Assembly (NCBI GenBank): GCA_019744815.1
Contig: JAIEUA010000010.1
Span: 310,001-374,000 of the forward strand
Direction of reading: 5' to 3'
DNA length: 64,000 nt
DNA from: Phycisphaerales bacterium
GTDB lineage: Bacteria; Planctomycetota; Phycisphaerae; Phycisphaerales; UBA1924
This document shows positions 52,594-60,657 of this stretch, piece after piece. Position numbers and translations under genes: made by a program. The notes under the pieces were generated by a model. The model had not been told where the DNA came from and made no database searches. It saw nothing but the letters and a program-made list of their open reading frames with translations. The first letter of the stretch is position 1. The number at the start of each line of letters is the position of its first letter.

Positions 52594-52746
52594 GGCGGGG
52601 CCTTCCAGGCCCCGCCAGCACCAGTGGGACCGGCCTCCCGGCCGGTCGACAGCCGCTTCAATCGCGCAGCCCTCCAAACCCAGGCTCGATGACCGGCCGG
52701 AGGCCGGTCCCACTGACATCGCGGGCGGCCGGAGGCCGGTCCCACT
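52594..52746. repeat. Cluster of family B and family A palindromes
   Basis: It contains one family B unit (GGCGGGGCC-TTCCA-GGCCCCGCC, 52594-52616) and three family A units: 52621-52650 in one orientation, 52691-52715 and 52725-52746 in the other, so that the inner units face each other. The cluster fills the gap between the convergent adaptor and RNA methyltransferase genes and could act as a bidirectional transcript barrier. No T-runs. Confidence 0.85.
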
Positions 52747-52751
52747 GCGGT

Positions 52752-53600
52752 TCAGGAGGGCCGAAACACCATCGCCATCGCGATCGCCCCCGCCACCATC
52801 ACATTGAGCGAGTCCACGCCCGCCCGCTGCGGTATGCGCACCCGCCTGGTCGCCCGGTGCATCGTCGCCGCGCTCAGGCCTGGTCCTTCGCTGCCGAGCA
52901 CCAGCGCGAGCCGCCGAGTCTCGCGCGTCGCGTGCTCCAACACCTCCGCCTCCTCCGACGGCGTCAGCGCCAGCGTCTCGAACCCCGCCGCCGCCAGCCG
53001 CTGCATCGCCTCGTCCCACGGCGACAACGTCACAAACTCCACCCGCAAGGCATGACCCATCGACACCCGGATCGCCTTGCGATAGAGCGGGTCTGCGCAC
53101 CCCGGCGAGAGCACGATCACCGTGCCCTCGGGCGCGAGGGCCGAGACGCACCGGAAGATCCCGCCCACGTTGTCGATGTTGGTCAGGTCCTCCAGCACCA
53201 CCAGCGCCGGTGCGGCACGCAGCATCGCGTCGCACGCCGAGGCGTCGAGCGGCCCGGGCCTCGACCCCGCCGCCATGATCCCGCGGTGAAACTTGAAGCC
53301 CACGATCGACTCCATCACCGCCTCGTCCACCGTGTAGATCGGCACCCCCGACGGCACCCGACCGAGCAGCTCCGAGTAGTTCGCGACCTTGCTGGCCGCC
53401 ACCAGCACGCTGCGGCACGGGTACCGCCCCGCCAGCAGATGCTCCACCACAAAGTGACCCTCGCAGATAAACGCCCCGTGCGGCGAACGCTCGTCCAGCC
53501 CGCGGAACAGATCCCCCTCTTTCAGGCGGAGGTACTCCCGCACCCGCGCATCCGCGGCGTCCACAATCGGCGTCAACCTCTCCGCAGACACGCTCGCCAC
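52752..53600 (-). CDS. TrmH/SpoU family RNA methyltransferase
   Basis: 282 residues. SPOUT methyltransferases add a methyl to a ribose 2'-OH of rRNA or tRNA. The three family motifs are present: ALVVLEDLTNIDNVGGIFRCVSAL (about 151-174, with the catalytic Arg), LVLGSEGPGLSAATM (about 237-251) and RIPQRAGVDSLNVMVAGAIAM (about 258-278), which form the SAM-binding knot. The N-terminal 110 residues form the substrate-binding domain (GHFVVEHLLAGRY). The exact target base cannot be told. Divergent from uppP by about 100 bases. Confidence 0.92.
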   Translation of the reverse strand: MASVSAERLTPIVDAADARVREYLRLKEGDLFRGLDERSPHGAFICEGHFVVEHLLAGRYPCRSVLVAASKVANYSELLGRVPSGVPIYTVDEAVMESIVGFKFHRGIMAAGSRPGPLDASACDAMLRAAPALVVLEDLTNIDNVGGIFRCVSALAPEGTVIVLSPGCADPLYRKAIRVSMGHALRVEFVTLSPWDEAMQRLAAAGFETLALTPSEEAEVLEHATRETRRLALVLGSEGPGLSAATMHRATRRVRIPQRAGVDSLNVMVAGAIAMAMVFRPS

Positions 53601-53702
53601 TCGGTATTGTTCGCGTCCGCGGGACCCAATGCCCGATTCTTCCGCTGCGTTTCGCTCCGCACTTCGTCTCTCCGTCTCTCCTTCTCTTCGTCTCTACCCA
53701 TT

Positions 53703-54584
53703 ATGCAACTCTGGCAATCCATCGTCCTGGGCCTCGTCGAAGGAATCACCGAGTACCTCCCGGTCTCCTCCACCGGCCATCTCATCATCACCGGCGACCT
53801 GCTCGGCCTCGATAAGCCTGAGACCAAGGAGGCCCTGAACGCCTTCAACATCATCGTGCAGGGCGGCGCGATCCTTGCCGTGCTGGGGCTCTACTTCCCG
53901 CGCTTCCTCCGCATGTTCAAGGGCCTGCTCGGCCTGGATCCCGTTGGTTTCAAGATGTTCGCCAACGTCGTCATCGCCTTCATCCCCGCCGCGGTGGTCG
54001 GCGTCGCGCTCAACAAGGTGATCGAGTCCAAGCTCTTTCACCTTGGGCCCGTGGTTCTCTCGCTCGTCCTGGGCGGGTTCTTCATGATCGGCGTGGAGCT
54101 CTGGCGTCGCTCCCGGCGCCCGATGCACGGCGGGATCGAGGCTATCGGCGGCAAGACCGTCGAGACTATGACGCCAGCCGATGCGCTCGTCATCGGCCTG
54201 CTCCAGATCGTCGCGCTCTGGCCCGGCACCAGCCGCTCGATGATGACCATCACCGCCGGCTACTTCCGGGGCCTCAAGCCCTCGGCCGCCGCCGAGTTCA
54301 GCTTCCTTCTGGGAATGCCCACACTGCTCGCGGCCACGCTCTTCAAGCTCGCCAAGGACCTCACCAACAAAGACCCCGGACATCAGACGTTCTTCAAGGT
54401 GCTGGGCACCGGCCCGGTGCTGGTCGGCATCGCGGTGGCTGCGGTGAGTGCTGCGATCGCCGTCAAGTGGCTCGTCGGCTTCCTCACCCGCCACGGGCTC
54501 GCCCCCTTCGGCTACTACCGCATCGTGCTGGGTGTTGTCATGCTCATCCTCGCGCTTTCCGGCGTCGTCACCGTGGGTGCGTAG
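53703..54584 (+). CDS. uppP: Undecaprenyl-diphosphate phosphatase
   Basis: 293 residues from the ATG at 53703. Multi-spanning membrane enzyme that recycles the undecaprenyl carrier by removing one phosphate, needed for peptidoglycan and other lipid-linked glycans. Both active-site motifs are present: GLVEGITEYLPVSSTGHLII at about 10-29 and LWPGTSRSMMTITAGYFRGL near 176-195. About eight hydrophobic segments. The ATG follows a stretch of TCTCC-rich sequence without a clear Shine-Dalgarno. It supports the carrier pool for the glycan genes of the window; length is normal (about 270-290). Confidence 0.95.
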   Translation: MQLWQSIVLGLVEGITEYLPVSSTGHLIITGDLLGLDKPETKEALNAFNIIVQGGAILAVLGLYFPRFLRMFKGLLGLDPVGFKMFANVVIAFIPAAVVGVALNKVIESKLFHLGPVVLSLVLGGFFMIGVELWRRSRRPMHGGIEAIGGKTVETMTPADALVIGLLQIVALWPGTSRSMMTITAGYFRGLKPSAAAEFSFLLGMPTLLAATLFKLAKDLTNKDPGHQTFFKVLGTGPVLVGIAVAAVSAAIAVKWLVGFLTRHGLAPFGYYRIVLGVVMLILALSGVVTVGA

Positions 54585-54612
54585 AGGCGATGTGCGGACG
54601 CTCCGTCGAATC

Positions 54613-54788
54613 AGCGAGCCAGGGCGTCCTCTACCCGGCGGTCGATGCGTCGTTCCGTCGTTCTTTGCACCGTCATTCTGATTCCCGGTGACACAGACGT
54701 CACGCCTGCGCTGTTATCGCTGCGTCAGTCGCGCACGCTCGCAAGGCACGACGCTCACCGCCCCGGGGCGAGGACGCCCCGGCTCGCT
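54613..54788. repeat. Inverted repeat pair (19-base arms) plus hairpin
   Basis: AGCGAGCCAGGGCGTCCTC (54613-54631) is the reverse complement, with one mismatch, of the arm at 54770-54788. The right arm also forms a local 8-bp hairpin CCGGGGCG-AGGA-CGCCCCGG (54763-54782). The pair sits between convergent uppP and amidase genes and encloses 138 bases without coding signal. Confidence 0.75.
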
Positions 54789-54813
54789 GGTTTGGAGCGC
54801 ACGCACGGGAGAA

Positions 54814-55878
54814 TCATGATCCGCTGGCAACCGCACCACTTCTCGGGGCGGTCCACGTCTCCGCTTCCAGGGCTGGCACCCGGCGTCCTTCCACGTACGC
54901 CTTGGCCCGCTCGATGATCATCTCCCATCGCATCGCAGGGCCCGGATCGGTTTTGTCGTCCTGGACGTGGTAGTGCCCGAGCACGCCGCGGAACTGCTTC
55001 AGCTCGTCCTCTGTCAGATTCCGCGTGAGCAACTTCCCTTCCGCGTCCTTGGGGTACGTCAGCTCGATCTTCGGCAGAGCGACATGCAGGGCCGCGATCA
55101 GCCGCGACAGCGACTCGTACTGCTGGGGGGTGAAGTCCGGCTGCTCCAGCAACTCGCCGTGGATCTCGCCCCGGATCCGCTCGTTCACCAGCGGGCGCCC
55201 CACAAAGTTCGGCGTCCGCACCCCGCCGTCGCCCTTCTCGCTGGGGATGGTGATCCGCACGTTCCCCAGTTCGTCCTTCGCGTACCACTTGCTCAGCGTC
55301 TTGTCATCGCCGGGTTTGTACGCACCCATGTGGGCGATCTCGATGCCGACGGATCGCGTGTTGCTCACCGTGGCATGCCAGCCGCGTTCCTTGGCGTCCA
55401 TCGTCTGGTAGATCGTGCCGTCGATGTCGAGCATGAAGTGGACGCTCAGCCGCCGCTGATCGTGGAGCACCCGGAAGCATGTGCGGCTCGTCCCGCACAC
55501 GTCGTAGTGCAGCACGAACTGATCCACGACCTCGCGCAGCGAGTCCAGGTCCCAGCCCCCGCCGCGGAACTTCTCGATCTGCTCGGGCGTCAGCCCCGTG
55601 CTCCGCATGTCGAAGCGGTTGGGGCCCTTCATGGCGTCCTTGCTCTTCTCCCAGCTCGATTCCTCGATGGGCACGAAGCGTCGCTCGACGCGATAGGCGT
55701 CGTAGCCACCGGGATCGGTCCAAAGCACCACCGGCGCCCCGGTGTGGAAGTACTGCCCCGCGACCACGATCTCGTCGCCGCGCCGCTCCAGCCGCTCGCC
55801 GACGCGAGGCGTGCTCGAACAGCCCATCACGCTGACGACCAAAGCCACACAGACCATCATCCAGCAGAGTTCTCGCAT
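54814..55878 (-). CDS. N-acetylmuramoyl-L-alanine amidase, lipoprotein
   Basis: 354 residues. The lipobox SVMGC puts acylated Cys at residue 20. The amidase_2/PGRP domain (about 110-320) has the zinc ligands in VDQFVLHYDVC, ERGWHATVSNTRSVGIEIAHMG and VLGHYHVQDDKTDPGPAMRW, in order. It cleaves the bond between MurNAc and L-Ala in the envelope, in turnover or recycling. The insertion at about 195-245 (YAKDELGNVRITIPSEKG...) makes it longer than AmiD. Convergent with uppP, both about the cell wall. Confidence 0.9.
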   Translation of the reverse strand: MRELCWMMVCVALVVSVMGCSSTPRVGERLERRGDEIVVAGQYFHTGAPVVLWTDPGGYDAYRVERRFVPIEESSWEKSKDAMKGPNRFDMRSTGLTPEQIEKFRGGGWDLDSLREVVDQFVLHYDVCGTSRTCFRVLHDQRRLSVHFMLDIDGTIYQTMDAKERGWHATVSNTRSVGIEIAHMGAYKPGDDKTLSKWYAKDELGNVRITIPSEKGDGGVRTPNFVGRPLVNERIRGEIHGELLEQPDFTPQQYESLSRLIAALHVALPKIELTYPKDAEGKLLTRNLTEDELKQFRGVLGHYHVQDDKTDPGPAMRWEMIIERAKAYVEGRRVPALEAETWTAPRSGAVASGS

Positions 55879-55905
55879 GTCTCAGGGTACCACGTGCAAA
55901 GGCCT

Positions 55906-55990
55906 TGACGAGCCCCGAGCGTCAGCGCGTGGGTGGCCCGTGCAATCTTCAACGCCAAAGACACCCACTCGCTCAAGCTCAGGGCTCGTG
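55906..55990. repeat. Family C palindrome, left copy (GACGAGCCCCGAGCGTCAGC)
   Basis: An imperfect inverted repeat from GACGAGCCCCGAGCGTCAGC (near 55908) to CACTCGCTCAAGCTCAGGGC and its GTC-like end (55966-55990). It lies directly before the ABC ATPase gene. The second copy is at 59650-59731. Confidence 0.8.
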
Positions 55991-56073
55991 GGCCGGCCGG
56001 CGCGATCGCACGCCACCACCGATGTCACGCTCTCCGCCGCCCGTAGAATCTCGGCCAGCTCCCGAGCCTCCGT

Positions 56074-57432
56074 ATGCCCGACATCGCCATCCTCGCCGAC
56101 AACCTCGGAAAACGCTACCGCCTCGGCGAGATGACCACGGTGGGCAACGCCCGCCTGGGCGAGGGCCTGTTCTCCAAACTCTTCGCACGCCGCCCCGCCG
56201 CGACCGCCGCCACGAAAGACTTCTGGGCGATCCGCAACGTCTCCTTTGAGCTCCGCTACGGCGAGGTGCTGGGCGTGATCGGGCGCAACGGGGCGGGGAA
56301 GAGCACGCTGCTCAAGATCCTGTCCCGCGTCACCGCGCCGACCGAGGGCCGCGGCGAGATCCGAGGCCGGCTCGGCTCGCTCCTGGAAGTCGGTATCGGC
56401 TTCCATCCCGATCTCACGGGGCGTGAGAACGTCTATCTCAACGGCGCGGTGCTGGGCCTCTCCCGCAAGGAAGTCGCCCGTCGCTTCGATCAGATCGTCG
56501 ACTTCGCCGGCATCGAGGGGTTCATCGACACGCCCGTCAAGCGCTACTCCTCGGGCATGTACATGCGGCTGGCCTTCTCCGTCGCCGCCCACCTCGACAC
56601 CGAGGTCCTCATCGTCGACGAAGTCCTCGCCGTCGGCGACGCCGCGTTCCAGCGCAAGTGCACGCGACTCATGCGCGACGCCCGGGCCGAAGGGCGGGCG
56701 ATTCTCTTTGTCAGCCACAGCATGACCGCCGTGCAGGGTTTGTGCACCCGCGGCCTGGTGCTCGACCAGGGTACCGCCGCGTTCCTGGGCTCGACCGACG
56801 AGGCGGTTCAGAAGTACTTCGATATCTCGACCTCGATGGAGCGTGAAGACGACGAGAAGGCGCTCGCCCGGGCAGGCAGCGACGAGTCGAAACTGCCGCC
56901 CACGCTCGCTCCGTTTCACCGCCGCAAGGACCGGCAGGGCGATCTCAAGATCAAGCTCACCGAGCTGGAAGTCCGCGATGCTCAGGGGCGAAAGGTCCGT
57001 GCTATCCGCACCGGCGAGACGCTGCAGCTGCATCTCTTCTACGAAGTCGAGCCCGGCGTCATGGTCGACAACCTCATGGTCGGCTTCAACATCCGCACCG
57101 ACATGGACCTGCCGGCGCTGCACCACAACAACCGCCTCACCGGCGAGGACCTGGGCAAGCTCTCGGGAAAAGGAAGGATCGTCTTCACCCTGCCCAACGT
57201 TCCGCTCATCCCCGGCTCGTACTTGATCAGCTACGCCCTGATGCCCGAGTGGGGCCTGGGCGGTCGCTATCACGACTGCATCAACATGGCCCGCGAGCTT
57301 CACATCGAGCCCGGCGACTACTACGGCACGGGCCAGCTCCCCATGCCGGGGCACGCGATCGTCGTCACCCCCGGCGCCTGGTCGCTCGCCGAGAGCGAGG
57401 CCCCCGCCTCTCCCGCTGGAGCCTCGTCGTGA
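56074..57432 (+). CDS. ABC transporter ATP-binding subunit, polysaccharide export (Wzt/TagH type)
   Basis: 452 residues. ATPase domain about 1-250: Walker A GRNGAGKST at 70-78, Q-loop region GSLLEVGIGFHPDLTGRENVYLNGAVLG (typical of this subfamily), signature YSSGMYMRLAFSV, Walker B VLIVDEVLAVGD and the H-switch VSHSM. The C-terminal part (about 290-450) is a Wzt-like beta domain that binds the modified glycan end (DLKIKLTELEVRDAQGRKV, LQLHLFYEVEPGVM). It overlaps the next gene by 4 bases. The matching permease (Wzm type) is not in the window. Likely exports an O-antigen-like or teichoic-type polymer. Confidence 0.93.
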   Translation: MPDIAILADNLGKRYRLGEMTTVGNARLGEGLFSKLFARRPAATAATKDFWAIRNVSFELRYGEVLGVIGRNGAGKSTLLKILSRVTAPTEGRGEIRGRLGSLLEVGIGFHPDLTGRENVYLNGAVLGLSRKEVARRFDQIVDFAGIEGFIDTPVKRYSSGMYMRLAFSVAAHLDTEVLIVDEVLAVGDAAFQRKCTRLMRDARAEGRAILFVSHSMTAVQGLCTRGLVLDQGTAAFLGSTDEAVQKYFDISTSMEREDDEKALARAGSDESKLPPTLAPFHRRKDRQGDLKIKLTELEVRDAQGRKVRAIRTGETLQLHLFYEVEPGVMVDNLMVGFNIRTDMDLPALHHNNRLTGEDLGKLSGKGRIVFTLPNVPLIPGSYLISYALMPEWGLGGRYHDCINMARELHIEPGDYYGTGQLPMPGHAIVVTPGAWSLAESEAPASPAGASS

Positions 57433-58265
57433 AGCTGTTTCAGCGTGCGCTCCGCGATCCCAACGCCTCGATCCCCGCCGAGTGGCTGGAACAGCTCCGC
57501 CAGTCCATCGCCCAAGGCCCCGAGCACGCGGCGTTGTACGGGTCGCTGCTGGCTCACGCGCGAGATTCCGGTATTGACAAGGTCGTTCAACTGCTCGACG
57601 TCGTGGAATCGTCGAAGGGCTTTGGCCACGCCGCGACCCGTGCGGCGGGCAAGTCCATCGATTCGGACGGCCAACCGATGCCGTGGATCACGTATCCGGC
57701 GTTTCACTACCTCGATCAGCTCGATCTCTCGAGCTTCCGCGTGCTCGAGACCGGTGCGGGCAACAGCACGCTCTACTGGGGTTCGCGCTGCCGCGAAGTC
57801 GTGACCATCGAGCATGATGCGAAGTGGCAGCGGTTCGTATCGTCGTCCTTGCCGACGAACTGCCGCGTGATCGTGACCGAGGAATCGCGATACGCCGAGG
57901 CCTTTGCGAGCGCCACCAGCGCGGACGGCCTCTTTGACCTGCTCGTCATCGACGGGCGAGAGCGCTTTGCCTGCACTCGTGCGGCGGCAAGCAAGCTCCG
58001 CCCCGGGGGCTTTGTTCTTCTCGATAACGCCGAGTGGTACCCCAACTGTGCCGCGCTCTTGCGGAACGCCGGCCTAATCCAAATTGATTTCGCGGGGCTG
58101 GGACCGGTGGCCGATTTCGCGTGGACCACCTCCATCTTCCTGCATCCTCAGTTCCGTCCCGCCCCGCGCTCGCTCCCATTCCCGCGCGTGGGGCCAGGCC
58201 AGCAAAGGATTGACGCCCCCGACGATCGGCCCAATCAGGAAGGTGTTCAGGAGTCGCGCTCATGA
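57429..58265 (+). CDS. Class I SAM-dependent methyltransferase
   Basis: 278 residues, GTG start overlapping the previous stop (GTGA at 57429-57432). SAM loop FRVLETGAGNSTLYWGSRCREVVTIEHD at about 99-127, with DGLFDLLVIDGRERFACTRAAASKLRPGGFVLLDNAEW as motif II-III. Similar to a group that acts on sugar or macrolide acceptors. Its C-terminus is disordered and Pro/Arg-rich. It overlaps the next ATG by 4 bases (ATGA), so the three genes are strictly co-translated and probably modify the polymer carried by the ABC exporter. Confidence 0.85.
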   Translation: MKLFQRALRDPNASIPAEWLEQLRQSIAQGPEHAALYGSLLAHARDSGIDKVVQLLDVVESSKGFGHAATRAAGKSIDSDGQPMPWITYPAFHYLDQLDLSSFRVLETGAGNSTLYWGSRCREVVTIEHDAKWQRFVSSSLPTNCRVIVTEESRYAEAFASATSADGLFDLLVIDGRERFACTRAAASKLRPGGFVLLDNAEWYPNCAALLRNAGLIQIDFAGLGPVADFAWTTSIFLHPQFRPAPRSLPFPRVGPGQQRIDAPDDRPNQEGVQESRS

Positions 58266-59623
58266 GGAGCCCGCAAGAAGTCCTCGGCAAGATCGCCCGC
58301 CGCGTCGCCGATCGCCTCGCGCCGCTGCCTCCTCCGCCGCCCCCGCCGCCGCCCCCGCCGGAGAACGCGTACCTCAAGCGCTGCCTCAGCGTCGAGGGCG
58401 AAGACCTCAACATCGAGCTTTTCCTCCGCCGCCTTCCGCCTGGCTACTACGTCGATGTCGGGGCTCACCATCCCTTCCGATTCTCCAACACCTTCCTCCT
58501 CCGCGAGCGGGGCTGGAGCGGCATCAACATCGATCCCAACCCCGAGTCCATTAAGGCCTTCAACCAGTTCCGCCCCAACGAGGCCAATATCCAGGCCCTC
58601 GTTTCCGATTCCGCCGAGCCGGTGACGCTCTATCGCTTTGATACCCCCGCGCTGAACACCACCGACGCGGCGTTCCGCGACGCTTCCCTCGCGGCCGGCG
58701 CCAAGCTCGTCGGCGAGCCCATCGCCATCACACCCCGCCGCCTCTCGGAGATCCTCGACCAGCACCTCGCACCCGGTCAGTCCATCGGCCTGCTCTCGAT
58801 CGATGTCGAGAACGCGGAGATGCCCGTGCTCCGCTCCGTCGATTGGGGCCGCCACCGACCCGCGCTGATCGCGATCGAGGTCACCAACCGCTTCACCCTC
58901 CGCGACGTGCTTGAGGCCGAGTCCTGCCGCCTGCTGCTCGCGCAGGGCTACGAGCCCGTCGCCCGCACCTACTCGACCACGTTCTTCGCCGATCCCGCCC
59001 AGTTCAACGGCGTGTTCGACCACGACCTGCACGCCGCCATCACCCCGCGCGAGCTGGTCCGTCGCCAGATCGCCCGGGCCAACCCGCTCCGTCTCTGCCT
59101 GGGCGCCAGCACCGTCCACTACCGAGGATGGATCTCCACCGATGTCGACACCCTCGACATCACCAGCGATCAGAACTGGCGCGACACGCTGCAAGGCAAG
59201 CACGCCGACGCCATGCTCGCCGAGCACGTCTTCGAGCACATCCCCGTCGATCGCATCCCCGGGGCGCTCAAGCTCTGCCATGACCATCTCCGGCCGGGTG
59301 CCCGACTCCGTATCGCCGTGCCCGACGCCAACCGCACCGACGCACGCTACGCCGCGGAGAACACGCCGCCCGCGTCGGGCCACACCATCTACTTCAATCT
59401 CGACACGCTCTCGCAAGCCATCCGCGACGCGGGGATGGAACCCGTGCCGTTGGAGTGGTTCGGCGCGGACGGCACGTTCCACCGCCGCGACTGGAACCCC
59501 GCCGATGCGATGATCCGGCGGTCCTTCCGCTTCGACAGACAGCAGGACTTCCGCCTCGAACACCGTGGCGAGACGCTCCACTACACGTCGCTGATCGTGG
59601 ACGCCATCCGCCCGGTGTCTTGA
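58262..59623 (+). CDS. FkbM methyltransferase fused to a second methyltransferase-like domain, with poly-Pro tract
   Basis: 453 residues. After a basic start there are eleven prolines in a row (about residues 23-33). The FkbM domain spans about 45-250: YYVDVGAHHPFRFSNTFLLRERGWSGINIDPNPESIKAFN, then SIGLLSIDVENAEMPVLRSVDWG. A second domain (about 270-410) looks like a class I methyltransferase-type region: LRLCLGASTVHYRGWISTDVDTLDI, ADAMLAEHVFEHIPVDRIPGALKLCHDHLRPGARLRIAVPDANRTD. The ATG overlaps the previous stop. Poly-Pro normally needs EF-P for translation. Probably methylates two positions on the exported glycan; inference. Confidence 0.87.
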   Translation: MRSPQEVLGKIARRVADRLAPLPPPPPPPPPPPENAYLKRCLSVEGEDLNIELFLRRLPPGYYVDVGAHHPFRFSNTFLLRERGWSGINIDPNPESIKAFNQFRPNEANIQALVSDSAEPVTLYRFDTPALNTTDAAFRDASLAAGAKLVGEPIAITPRRLSEILDQHLAPGQSIGLLSIDVENAEMPVLRSVDWGRHRPALIAIEVTNRFTLRDVLEAESCRLLLAQGYEPVARTYSTTFFADPAQFNGVFDHDLHAAITPRELVRRQIARANPLRLCLGASTVHYRGWISTDVDTLDITSDQNWRDTLQGKHADAMLAEHVFEHIPVDRIPGALKLCHDHLRPGARLRIAVPDANRTDARYAAENTPPASGHTIYFNLDTLSQAIRDAGMEPVPLEWFGADGTFHRRDWNPADAMIRRSFRFDRQQDFRLEHRGETLHYTSLIVDAIRPVS

Positions 59624-59649
59624 CGATCGAGAGTGGATGATCGCGCCTG

Positions 59650-59731
59650 GACGAGCCCCGAGCGTCAGCGAGTGGGTGTCGTGTCTTTCTTGCACGCTCA
59701 ACAACCCGTCGCTCACGCTCCGGGCTCGTCA
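59650..59731. repeat. Family C palindrome, right copy
   Basis: GACGAGCCCCGAGCGTCAGC at 59650 onward and the facing CGTCGCTCACGCTCCGGGCTCGTC at its end. It shares more than 25 bases of its left arm with the copy at 55906. Together they bracket the three-gene export operon. Confidence 0.8.
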
Positions 59732-59742
59732 AGAACGCCTTC

Positions 59743-60213
59743 TCAGATGTCAATCACGCCCCGCCGCTGCCGGATCACGTCGGGCTCGAACCGCTCCCCG
59801 CGGTCCATCCCCGGGCAGATCGCCTTGGCCCGTTCCCAGTGCCGTCGCGAGTGCAGCAAGCTCTTCCAGAACGGCCACGTTCGGCACTGCTTGGGCCGAT
59901 CCTCGTACACGCCGCACACCGCCTTGCCCGGCATCTTTTCGCGATCGAGGAACACACAGTCGTTTCCCAGATCTGTCACGCGCTCCGTCAGCGACCGCCC
60001 CGCGCTCGTGGCCCGCGTGTAGCGCTCCAGGAACTCCTTCACCGAAATCCCCAGCCGCTTTGCCAACGCCGCCGCTTCGGCGTCATCGATGAGCACATAC
60101 CCCTCGGGCCCGCTGCAGCAGTTGCCGCACATCGTGCACGAGAAGCGCAGGCCCGCCTCGCCCGTGTCATCCGGTCGATCGAACCATTCGAGTTGTGGCA
60201 GAGAGTGACCCAT
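59743..60213 (-). CDS. YkgJ family cysteine-cluster protein
   Basis: 156 residues from the ATG at 60213 (MGHSLPQLEWF). The cluster CTMCGNCC (Cys26, 29, 32, 33) and later Cys in NDCVFLD, AVCGVYEDRPKQCRTWPFW and AICPGM match the zinc- or iron-binding YkgJ/UPF0153 family, whose function is not settled. It is the last gene of a tightly packed minus-strand operon behind four small membrane proteins (31-base gap to the 35-residue one). The operon link to small membrane proteins is unusual. Confidence 0.9.
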   Translation of the reverse strand: MGHSLPQLEWFDRPDDTGEAGLRFSCTMCGNCCSGPEGYVLIDDAEAAALAKRLGISVKEFLERYTRATSAGRSLTERVTDLGNDCVFLDREKMPGKAVCGVYEDRPKQCRTWPFWKSLLHSRRHWERAKAICPGMDRGERFEPDVIRQRRGVIDI

Positions 60214-60244
60214 GTCGACGGTGCATCGTTGCCCGCCCGGCCGC

Positions 60245-60352
60245 TCAGTTCTTCCGGACCGGTCCCGATCCGACGCCGAGCAACACGGCCACCGCGACAC
60301 CAAGCACGAGCGCCACGAAGACCCCACCGATCACCACGAGCGACAGCGCCAT
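60245..60352 (-). CDS. 35-residue single-span membrane peptide
   Basis: A short ORF of 36 codons. The product MALSLVVIGGVFVALVLGVA continues with a valine/leucine-rich run to a GSGPVRKN end, so nearly the whole peptide is one membrane helix. AAGG lies about 8 bases upstream of the ATG at 60352. It lacks the C-terminal motif of its three neighbours but sits in the same packed array (34 bases after one, 31 before the YkgJ gene), which supports it as a real gene. Confidence 0.6.
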   Translation of the reverse strand: MALSLVVIGGVFVALVLGVAVAVLLGVGSGPVRKN

Positions 60353-60386
60353 GGAAACACCTTTCTCGCCCAACGACGTCGGTCGC

Positions 60387-60635
60387 TCAGGCGTCCTCGT
60401 CCTTCTTCGGCTTCTCACCCGCCGCCATCAGCTTCTCGCCCTGCTCCGGGGTCATCGTGCCCTCGGCGATGTACGCCGCGATCTCGCGCCGCGACTGCTC
60501 GCGCTGCTTGGTCGCGTGCGTCTCTTTGATGGTCCACATGATCGTGTGGATGATCCAGACAGCCACACCGCCCACGATCGCGATGATGGGGATCAGGATC
60601 TCAACCTCGTTGCCCAGCGTCAGCATCGGAATCAT
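60387..60635 (-). CDS. Small membrane protein with IAEGxMTPEQGEKL motif (copy 3)
   Basis: 82 residues: a membrane helix at about 12-35 (EILIPIIAIVGGVAVWIIH), a charged linker, then RREIAAYIAEGTMTPEQGEK at about 49-68 and a Lys/Glu/Asp-rich tail. AAGGA precedes the ATG at 60635; a Met four codons later is an alternative start. It is one of three paralogues in a row. The C-terminal motif has the feel of a short helix-turn-helix tail, reminiscent of SHOCT-like C-terminal domains. No function can be assigned. Confidence 0.82.
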   Translation of the reverse strand: MIPMLTLGNEVEILIPIIAIVGGVAVWIIHTIMWTIKETHATKQREQSRREIAAYIAEGTMTPEQGEKLMAAGEKPKKDEDA

Positions 60636-60657
60636 CGTCGTGTCCTTCTCGGTGCAT

